Positions 45,736-56,100 of a stretch of DNA of 64,000 nucleotides are shown here, in pieces. The stretch is taken from the NCBI GenBank assembly GCA_035610365.1, contig CM069432.1, forward strand, positions 180,095,027-180,159,026, written 5' to 3'. The stretch is from Aquatica leii (Eukaryota; Arthropoda; Insecta; Coleoptera; Lampyridae). The notes beneath the pieces are model-generated. The model was not told where the DNA came from, did not search any database, and saw only the letters and a program-made list of their open reading frames with translations. Position 1 is the first letter of the stretch; each line of letters begins with the position of its first letter. Position numbers and translations under genes: made by a program.

Positions 45736-46502
45736 AAATTACTGAAGTAGTTGCTTTCATCCAACCTCCTAAAAAAAGGAATCATTAATTTGATTAAAAT
45801 CCAAACTTATCACATACCAGGAGGCGAACCGTTCTATTAATTTATACACTTTATCCTCATTACCACTCAATGTAAAACCTTCAGGTTGTCTCATATAGAC
45901 ATTTTCCTCTAAGACACCATTCAAGCTGTCTTCACATCTAAGTGTTTAATGCTTAAACCTAACTTAACTGATAAAGCAATTAAAAGTGTTAAGGTTAAAT
46001 GTCAAACCACAGGTGTAAAAGTTTCTACATAATCAATGCCCTCCTTTTGTATGATTCCCTTGGCAACTAACCTAGATATAGATATAGATAATCGATTCTG
46101 TCTTTACTATCACACTTTGTTTTGTACACCCACTTGCATTCAACTGTAGTTCCCTCCTTCGGTAAATTTACTAGTTCCCAAGTCTTGTTGTCTTCAAAAA
46201 ATTGCATCTCTTCAATCATAGCATTTTTCATTTTTCTTTATCAGGTTCCAAAAATGCCTCTTATGATTTTCGGTGCTTGAATGTCTGCATCTGCACATAG
46301 GTATGTCACATAGTCAAACTCCTTTGGAGTTGTTTGTCTTTCGGACCTTCGAGGTTTTTCTCTGATTTCGTACGATACATCGCCATCATAATCACTGTCA
46401 TCTTGATCATTTGCAGCTTCACAATTTATTGAATTAAATACACCGATAGCATCTTCAATATTCTTATGCGATTGTATTACAATGTCCCCCATTGAATGCA
46501 TA

Positions 46503-49331
46503 AAAATGGCGCGACATGCGCCGATATAAAAACACTAGTTTCAACTTTTGACAGTTGTTTTTGTAAAAATTATTATTTTTCAGATGTCTCTTATGAAAAA
46601 CAAAAAAACTATCGGGTTACCAAAATTTAATAACCAAGAGGAAACAAGATAAAGAGAGGACAAAAACACCATCTACACCGGCTTTGAGTACTTGTTCTTT
46701 TTGCTCTTCGGCGTTGGAAAAGACTTCTACTGATAGTAAAGAAAACCAAAAGGCGTACCAATCTGATGCGGAGATTACAACTGAAGGAGAGAACAATTAA
46801 GAACCTTTGATGAAACCAACACTGATACAGACCTGAGCAAGGTAAACTCTATTCACGATTATCCAGGTCGTTGGCCAAAGGCTATAAGTACAAATATTAT
46901 ACAAATTTTAGTTAAAATGGTTCAAAGCAAATTACACGGTTCAATTTTTGTCGTGATTCGGTCGGTCGAATTTTTTTTCTAATTATTATAAAAGACCTTT
47001 AAAAAAATTAAGAAATTTATCATAGAAATTGGTTACTTTATTTGATATCTAAAAACATGGTTTTCTGTTGTTGTTGTAAACTTTTCAATGTGCAAGGGTA
47101 TAATAAATTTTCTCGAGGTTGTAATGATTAGTTAGATTTAGCAATAAATCTAAGTAGATATGAAAAAAATTCATCTCACTTTAGTAACTATCAAAAGTGT
47201 ACAGAACTATGTCAAGCAATAAAAAATAAAACTACAATTGATTGCCAATCAAAAACTTCTTGCAATCGAAAAACAACGATGGTATAATATAATTAAGATA
47301 ATAGTATAAGTTATTCAATTTTTAGCTCGGCAAAATTTTGCTTTTTTAAGCCAAGGCAGTATGTTATTTCAAAATAATAACGAAATTTTTTTGAAGGATC
47401 AAATTTAATTACGAACTCAATGGTAATTAAATTTGATCTTATGATTAGTGATCAACGTGCTACTTCACAAGCTAAAATAATGGCCACGTATCTTGGTGAC
47501 AAAATCCAAAACAAAATCGTATCTGTTTTGACAAAAGAAATCGAAACTTCAATTTTGAATTTATGCCGGCAGAATAAATATTTTTCAATAATATTGGACT
47601 ATACACCGAATATTGCACATATAGAGCATATAAGTATTAAAATACGTTTTGTCCACTTTAACACCTGTTCTAAAGAATTAGAAATACGCGAACATTTTTT
47701 AGCTTTTTGCCCTATTTTTGATACAACTGGTATTGCTTTCAATTCTTTTATAATAGAAGAGTTTTAAAAAATCAATTTAGAATAAATAATGTGAGGGGAG
47801 AGGGCTATGATAACGGTTCCAATATGCGTGGTAAAAATTGCGGTTTGCAGAAAATTCTTTTAGATCTGAATCCACGAGCGTTTTATATGCCCTGTGCCAC
47901 TCACACATTAAATTTAATAGTTAATGATACTGCAAATGTCAATTACGAAACAGTTGGTTTTTTCAGTTTAGTTCAAGAATTATACAAATATTTTTCTGCG
48001 TCTACTAAATGTTAGAATATTGTTAGACAACACTTAGTTAACTTTACTTTAAAAACCGGTACCTAACACGAGATTGTCAAGCAGAATTGATACAATAAAA
48101 CCACTGTTTAAAAATTTATCACAAATATATGACGGCTTATACGACATAACAAATTCAGATAGATTTGATCAGGAATCAAAATATCAGGCTAGGTGTTTAC
48201 GGATAAAATATCAACATTTACATTTATTTGTTCACATCAGTTATAAAGTTTTAGTGCAAGTCAATTTTGTTAGTAAAATTTTACAATCGGAAACTATCAA
48301 TTTACAATTGGCTCTGGAAGCTTAACAAAAATTAAAACAACTTTTGCTCGAATTCCGTACAGATGAGAAACTTAATCGCGTTATTACTACGGCAAAAGAA
48401 GCTGCAAAAAGTTAGATGTAGAACCAAATTTTCAAACAGCCATCGCTTTACGGCGTCGACAAAAAGCTAAAAATTTCGACTACGAACGTATAGAGATAAA
48501 CCAATTTCAGATCCTAAAACATTATACAAGATTAACTTTTTTACTGCATTCTCGATCAAGCATTAATTTCTGTCAATGAAAGATTTTCCTTAGAAAATCA
48601 CATACTCCTGAAAAATCACAACTAAGACTTGTTGCAGGTAAAACTGTGATTTTTACGATAACTTACATATACATAAATGGAGACGATTTATACGACGAAA
48701 TTGTACAAATGCAGCCTATGTTAAAGGATTTAAAATTTTACATTTTATAATTATTTAATTGCAGTATATCCAAACTTAGTAGTTGTTATTCGAATTGTAC
48801 TCACTTTACCAGTATATGTTGGTACTGCAGAAAGATCCACAAATTAAAGCTAATAAACAATTATTTAACGTCGACCATGTGTCAAGAACGGTTGTCAAAT
48901 GTATCTATCATCTCAATAGAATCATCTATATTAGAAGAAATAGATATTCACCACAACAAAAAAAATTGCCGACTTGAAGGCTCGAAAAGTGGATTTTTTG
49001 TGAATTTCCGATTTTTTAATTTGTGAAAATAGATTTTATTTTGTTTTGTAATATGAGGTAGGTCTACCTAACAGTTCTGCCAGAAAGAATTCATTATTCA
49101 TTGTTATTTGTTAGAAGTGCCTTGTAAGAGAGAATTTGTTTTAAAGTGTATTTGATTTGTATATTTTACCATTTTTATATTTCTTGTATTATTATCATCT
49201 GAATAGAAATTGGTTTTTACTTAATTTTTTATTTAATAATACCAAATAATTCTTTAACTATAATTTTTATAGGCGCCATGAAAATTTTTGCATACAGGCG
49301 CCACTAAGTATCGGCGCGGTACTGCCACTGT
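46503..49331 (+). pseudogene. Decayed hAT element (ZMYM1-like), with degenerate termini
   Basis: The right terminus read in reverse is CAGTGGCAGTACCGCGCCGA, a hAT-type end. The left end has a degenerate match (GGCGCGACATGCGCCGATA, 46507-46525). Inside: an N-terminal HDYPGRWPKAIS (about 46857), a transposase block with FSIILDYTPN and HISIKIRFVHF (47420-47767), then EGYDNGSNMRGKNCGLQKIL and THTLNLIVND (47791-48015), and an SSRIDTIKPL segment (48074-48325). Last is a dimerisation tail LKLINNYLTSTMCQERLSNV with SIISIESSILEEID (about 48845-48940). Stops and shifts throughout. It abuts the copia remnant and may have inserted into it. Confidence 0.85.
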
Positions 49332-49813
49332 GTTAATTATTTCAAGATATAGATAGCAGTCTATCGTTGTAAAGAATTTCATCTTTAATTATACTTTTCA
49401 ATGCACACTTAATAAACACTGTTTCATATTGCTTATTCTCCACAGACCAATGTGTTTATATTTTTTACGATTAAAACATAAAAGACACTCTGTCAATAAA
49501 AGAAAAGTTATATTCTTTTAAAGTATTAACTGCTTAAATTGATAGAGTGTTTGTACGTGACAAAAGTTAAAAAATATATTTAACAAAATTAATATTTACT
49601 TTTTTGCAAAAATAAACAAATAAAAATATTTCAATTACAACAAAATCACTATAAACGCACTTAACTATGTAATGGTAAACATAAAACAGTTAATCAATAA
49701 CTTTTATAAATACTATCTAATTAACAATTGACTTAGTAGGTAGCTTAAGATAACTAATACTTGATAAAAAATAAATAATTTGGTTTGAAATAGGTTTGTT
49801 AACGGTTTGTTTT
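49332..49813. other. Interval downstream of the ABCG stop codon
   Basis: A/T-rich, probably the 3' UTR of the ABCG gene and spacer. No clear poly(A) signal could be singled out. Confidence 0.4.
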
Positions 49814-50161
49814 TTATCCACTAGATATTCTTCTTTTTAATGTGCAGTAGGCAAGTATCCTTAAAACAATAATTGTAAGACAAAGTATGCCCGCACACAA
49901 CCAATAATTTACATTTGCCATTCCAATTTCATTTAGAAAATTTGAGGGAGTAGTGAAGTGGCAATATAACACATCTTCTGGACACGGTATTGTTCCTCTA
50001 TTTTGTCCGTAAATAGAATATACTAATCCCTGTAAACCGTAACGCAAATACGATATGTGAGATAAATAATAAAAAAGTTTAGACATATGAGTCAAAAACA
50101 CTAAAAACCCTGCTAAAGTTAACATTAATGCAACCGATATTGCTCCCAAAAAAGTTCCATT
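49814..50161 (-). CDS. ABCG terminal exon: last helices and C-terminus
   Basis: [36 protein letters not shown], an extracellular loop with Cys residues ([11 protein letters not shown]), a last helix and LKRRISSG, then stop. Confidence 0.93.
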   Translation of the reverse strand, partial: NGTFLGAISVALMLTLAGFLVFLTHMSKLFYYLSHISYLRYGLQGLVYSIYGQNRGTIPCPEDVLYCHFTTPSNFLNEIGMANVNYWLCAGILCLTIIVLRILAYCTLKRRISSG

Positions 50162-53100
50162 CTAAAACAACATAAATACATAATAGATCACTTTAGTAAT
50201 TTAAACTTACGATTGGGTTTACTACTGTTCCTAAGAAAATTCCCACGCTTTCTGCTACTATAGTAATTAAACAACAAATTAAAAGAAACATTAGGTACCT
50301 ATGGAATTCGTTTGGTTGTGAGCTCATAAAGTATGATATTGTAGTATAAGACATACAAAATAAAATCTAAAATATTTGTATATTAATTTGTTTTACTAGA
50401 AAAATTAAAAATTATCTTACTTGTACTGGTATATCAGCAACCATAAAGGCAAAATAGTACGTTTTCAAATCGTACCAGTTGTTAAAACGTTCTTTTTTTA
50501 ATACTGGCAACTCTGATGGAACTAAAATATTGTTTTACGATTGTATTCAAAAATTTAACAATTACTTACATCTAAGTACAGCTGGCATTATAGAAGTATA
50601 ACATAAATATGCACACGTTACTAATAAATATCCAAAATTTGCTAATGTTTTTGAAGCATCATTTCCACTATTAAAGTAAAAAAGACCAATAAAAATTCCA
50701 ATGATTGTGTGTAAAATTAATTTTAAATGAGTCACTGTCTGCAAGAGAAAAAAATTTAAACAGTTTTAAAACACGTAATTACCTTTAATATACCCAATCT
50801 CGGTATAATTGCAAAAGTGACCTGTTAATTAGTACCAAAAATTTGTTCCATTCTGAAGGAGGAGCGTTTAAAATAAATTCTTTTTTTTCGTTATCTGAGA
50901 TTGTAAACTCTTCTATACTTGTAGGATTTTCTTCCTCGACCTCTACTGCTGTAAAAAATGGATACATTTGATTGCAAAATATTTTACAACTTATAGTTAC
51001 TTTTAGATGAAGAGTAAACACTTCTCCAGTTTAATTCTTTTGCAGTTTTAGACAGATGTTCTGTGAAATTTCCGTATTCTTCATTTGCTACTTCCAATAC
51101 TAGTAATGTTAACATTTACTTGAAGTTTATTCATTAGTTACGCTACTTACAATAATCTGCTGGATTATGATATTCAGGACAATGTAAACCAACTGCTGAT
51201 AAGTAAGGAACGGTGTTAGCGCTTGCTCCTTTATAGATACATTGCCCGTCGGCCATTACATATACATGATCAAACATATCATACATTGAAGCACTTGGTT
51301 GGTGTATAGTGCATATAATTGTGCGTCCTCCTCTGGCCAACGTTTTCAACATACTTATGCATTGAAGAGATGAAGAACTGTCTAAGCCGCTAAAACAATA
51401 TCATAAATACTAACGCACTATTCTACAATTACACACGTTTTACATATACATTTAATTCCTTTTAATTGAACTATACGATTTACTGTTGCGATTGATTCAA
51501 ACACATTGTATTTAAGATAACCGAGATATTTCTGTTTTTTTAAGTTGAGCGCACTGCTATAAATATAACTTATTTTAAAAATACACCATTTGCATAAAAA
51601 AATTAGATTTATTTAAACAATCTAGTTAATACTTTTATAAACTTTACAAAACTGGTCAAAAGGCAATCAATGAGTTGTAGGTGTAGCAAATTTTAACAAG
51701 AATCACATACCTTACTTGTACATAGAAGCTGAATATTAAATATTCTATTCTGTATTTATTTATTTCGATTAGTATTTTACTTAAAGAAAGAAAAATTATG
51801 ATCACGCTGAAACTATTGTAGTTGAATAGAAATCTTATTCGACTACCTAAGTTTGCCAAATTTCTCATACTTTCGAGCGTTCCAAAATCATCTAATTAAA
51901 TCACCGTCAATCAATCTATACATCTATTAAATGTAATATACTAAAATTTGATAGTTTTAAAATAATTCTAATTAAATTCTTACAAAACGAATAACATTCA
52001 TTTCAAAAAAGGTCATCGTTTTACTGATATACGCTTAGAGTAAAAAATGCAACTTTTAATGCATTAGATACGTGAACTGTGATTTAAGTGTTGATCGACA
52101 CTTTTCAAAACGTGGTTTTTAAGAAATATTGTGTAATTAGAATATAGATTGTCACAGCACTTATTATGCACAGCACATGTTGTAAAGCAAATCAAAATAA
52201 GGAACTAGTTTTAAATAATTGTCTGAATGTTTTTGATTCACTTTTATCTCAATGCCGTTGATCAAATTGCATAACTTTTTTTCTGGTGTTTATTTTAAAT
52301 AATCTGGTTTGTTTTTATATACAATTATAGTTTTCTATTAAATCAGTCTTTTAATAAAAGAAATCGTGTCAGTAGGAAGTACATAAGAATTTTTTTAAAG
52401 CGAAATAAATAGTTTTTTAATCAGACAAGTACAAGGACACATGTTTATCCCACGTGCAGATGTATACAAAATATTATAAATCATTAAAAAAATATTTTGT
52501 TAAATGTTTGTAAAATAATTTGACTTTATTCGCTTTCATCGTCGCATAAGTGTTGTAATAACTGACAATATTTTCCTGAAATAAATGACAAATTATGCTC
52601 GTCACGTAACGATATTGTACAGATTTTAGTATTTTTTCAATCTTAAGGCTGGGGAATTTCGGGCTTATTTTAGACTTCGCTAACTTAGTACACAATTAAA
52701 AAAGTATTAAATATTTTGAGACAGAGAGAGAGAAATAATGGATTAAACTGTGACCTAAAACATATTTTAGTTTAATATGATCACTTATAAGTGATAAAAT
52801 GATATTCAAATTCAAATATCGATGTTTATTTCATTAATTATAGACTCTATAATATAAAGTGATAATTATATTTAAACGTCTTATACTACCTATCATGTCA
52901 TAGCTGCAAATGTTTCAAAAGAGTTGATGTGCTTACAATTAATGCTAGAGCAAAATTAATCGAGCTGTGTATTTAATCGTAAAGTCCTACAAAAATCACT
53001 AAAATTATTACTGTATGTAGTTAGGTTTCAACCCGTTTTTTGAAGAAACTGTATAAAAAAGTTTGACGATATAAGTATAGGAAGCGCTTGTATTGTTTGC

Positions 53101-56100
53101 AACCCGCAATGTTCGTCTTGAAGAGTAAGATATCTCTTTTGTGACTTATGAGCAGACTTAGAATAACGATTTCAGGTGTATATGCGTAAACTTTCAAAAA
53201 TTGTTCGAGACCAAAAAATTGTAGATAATTAATATGAACACATTTACACACTGGTGAAATCCTAGATAAAAATATGATTTCGGTTATAGTTATGGTTATT
53301 GTTACATTTACCATGGCAAGTAATTGTGTTATATTGTTCACTTACCATCAATACATTTTTAGTGGCCCGAAGAAGTGCACACTAGAAGCACGAAACGTAG
53401 CCATAAAAAAAACTAGAGTGGTTTTTATTGCCCCTCCTACGTGAAGATAAAAACACCTATCAATCACAATAGTGCTTTATATTCATTATACCGGGAGTTC
53501 GTTTTCAAAGTCGAACATAGGAATCTAACAAGGTATTGAACGTTTTTGCTAATTATTGCTCACCAATTTAACTTAGAGAAAAAGCAATTATATCAATAGG
53601 ATGAGAAAATTACGGCGATTCAAATAATACTACTGACAAAACTAAAAGATTTATAATTTAAAAACAATAACTTAATATACGACACTTTTTAAATAGCATT
53701 AGCCTTGGTTTTAGAATTTGACAGCAAATCTTTGTTGTACTGCTTGTTTGTCAATAAGAATTTGACGTTAAACCGCGTATTAAAGTTTATTTACGTAATA
53801 ATCAATAACTATACTAACAAAGAAACGGTTTTTATGTTATAACCTTTTATGGCGGCACTAGTTTCAGAAGAGTTCGAGATTTGTTAGCCGTTAATTTGAA
53901 TACTACCATACTATCTGTCAGTAGTTGGTGGTGTGTAATATTTTGAATAAAATAAAATGTTCTAACATAACCATTGTTGAGCGCACAGAAGAGCGTGTTT
54001 TGGCAATGGCAAATGCAGACCAAACATACAGTTTGCAGCAAATTTCTATTAAAGTTGGTTTATGTAAATTGCGAGTATGGTATATCAAAAATATTGCTAT
54101 AAGCCACAATTCCATTAAGAGGTTTTTGCTGTGAACGAAAATAGTAGGAATGTGTTTTGCTATGACATGCAAGAGCACGCGAACATTGATTGCTGATTTT
54201 TGTAGTCAGTGTGCTTTGAGGAAAAATGTACTTTTACTTTAAATAATGAACCAAATGTTCAAAACACGCGATACTGGACTTAGAAAAACCTTAACGTTAC
54301 TTTCCATCAGAACTCAGGATCCTCAAAAAACTAATCTCTGAACTGGCATTTTAAATAATAATGTTATGGGCTTATTTAAAATTGAAAGAAATTTAAATTC
54401 AAAAAGTATTTAGATCTTTTAGTAACAAAGGTAGGATCTGCGTTAAGAGAAGTTGCAAGAGAAAATCAGGAGATCTGGTTTTAACAAGATGGGTGTCCCG
54501 TGCATTTTGGTTTAAATGCGAAAAACTTTTTAAATGATTAATTTCCAAATCATTAGATTAGTAGGAGTGGTGCTATAAATTGGCCATCAAAGTTCCTTTA
54601 TTTAACACCTTGCGACTTCTTCTTGTGGGTATACCTTAAAAATAAAATTTATAAAAGAGAAGAGAATAGTTAGAAAATGCGCGTTAGCTACTGACCGGCA
54701 GTGGGTCAACGTAAAAAATTGTTTCTGCAACAGACTAGATAATACTTAGCTGAAAACGGATAATTATTTGAATATTTGTTATAATTTGTTTTGTTACTAT
54801 TATTTTTCAAATTTTTAATAAAAATACTTTTATTACTTGCTACTTACTTGCCGCTTGATTATAGAACTAATATACTTGTTAATTGCTTATGTTCGACTTT
54901 GAGATTGGACACCCCGTATAATAAAAATTAGTAAAAAGAAAAAATATGATATTCGTCACGAGTTTCTGGGCCCTAGTGAAAACACTAAAACAATTTAGTA
55001 TCGTAAGATTCCCGATAACTTACGCTTTAGAGAATAAAAACATTTTGGTTTTTAGAAAAGTTATGGTTAGTAAATCATGTCGAAGTCCCCAACATTATTA
55101 AAAGTGCCGTACAATTCTTAGACAAACAAAACGCTGTTACTGTGTGGTTGATATTCAATGCAAGAATATTGTAGCTTAGCTTTGTTGTTAGTCGAGGTTA
55201 GTACAATCCAAAGACGAGCCTAGTGTCTACCACAGATATTGCTAAACAGAAGTACATAATTGTTCATGCAGGTGAATCCTACAAATTTGTGAAAAATGAT
55301 CACTGATTTTTAAATCAAAAAGTAAATCTAGGAACTGCCGTGATAACATAAACCATAACAACTTTGTGTACACAATGAAAACATTTTTTTCTTTGTTTTA
55401 TTGATGATAAACATTGTATCTTTAATTTGAGAAAAAGTAGCATACTTTTTGCGTTTACCTCGTTTCACAAAAGTGTAATATTTTTTGTTAGTAATTATTA
55501 TTATTTTGCTGTTAAGTTAAATTAAAATTTTAACAAACTAAAAATTATTTTTCGACGAGCAGAACTAAACAAAATATGCTTAAGAATATTCAGTACCACG
55601 TGATTTTTGCAAGCCTAAATAAACAAGCTCTTTATGTCTCAATTCTGTATCTCTCTTAAGATATTGATCTGACAACATTGCATCAAACATATGGTATAGA
55701 AACAAACATAACCTCAACAACGGTTGTAATAACAAGTACTGCAAAAAAATATGTTGCTGTAATTAAAATTCTCAACTAGGTTAAGTAGTCAGCAAATCAG
55801 AAGCGTGTAGATATAATCAGCTAGTTTACACGACGAGCACATTGGTTAAGATAGTTTTGACATATGAACTCAGTCCTCGTAGAGTTATCAGTATAAAAAT
55901 GCATCTAATTATGAATCCTGTAGGAAGCCATTAATTTAAAATGGCGATGCCTTGATTTTAAATGTAAACAACAATGCGGTAGAAACTTACAACTCATTCT
56001 TTTGTAAAGTTTTAGGTGATAAAAGACAATTTTTCTCATTTATTTTTTAATAATTATACCTACATTGTAAATCTCTATATTGTTCAGGACTTTACATTTT

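Larger units (their letters stand above)
45289..45836. mobile_element. 548-bp fold-back insertion in copia with hammerhead-like arms
   Basis: TTAATTTATACA is duplicated at 45277-45288 and 45837-45848, and the copia reading continues on either side. Inside, about 45296-45435 and 45661-45802 are inverted copies (GATTTTAATCAAATTAATGA; TTGGATGAAAGCAACTACTT; CGACGTTTCGTGTTCTGGAT; TCGCTCACTTTATTGTAAG). The right end has about 34 unpaired extra bases. There is no coding frame. A 12-bp duplication and paired terminal motifs fit a short retroelement derivative better than a cut-and-paste MITE. Confidence 0.8.
44270..46500 (-). pseudogene. Ty1/copia pol remnant
   Basis: Read on the minus strand from the right: a linker with YEIREKPRRSERQTTPKEFD (46500-46250), then reverse transcriptase start MQFFEDNKTWELVNLP and KWVYKTKCDS (about 46210-46095). 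VYMRQPEGFTLSGNEDKV (about 45900-45845) comes next, then a fold-back insertion. After it come LKQSSRA and the catalytic YVDD (45117-45128), then KDLGEDKQCLGLRISRDI-like thumb (45080-44820). RNase H has SYTGFVFKLSG, ALSSTEAEYMALNEASKEV (about 44640-44430), and the close is ITADILTKRGVKYI (about 44290). Several stops. Gag and most of integrase are missing; the hAT element abuts the 5' side. Confidence 0.88.

Noticed and set aside
53021-53341. 106-codon hydrophobic minus frame in the ABCG intron
   Set aside because: Low-complexity, no homology that I recognise, and it lies inside a well-supported intron.
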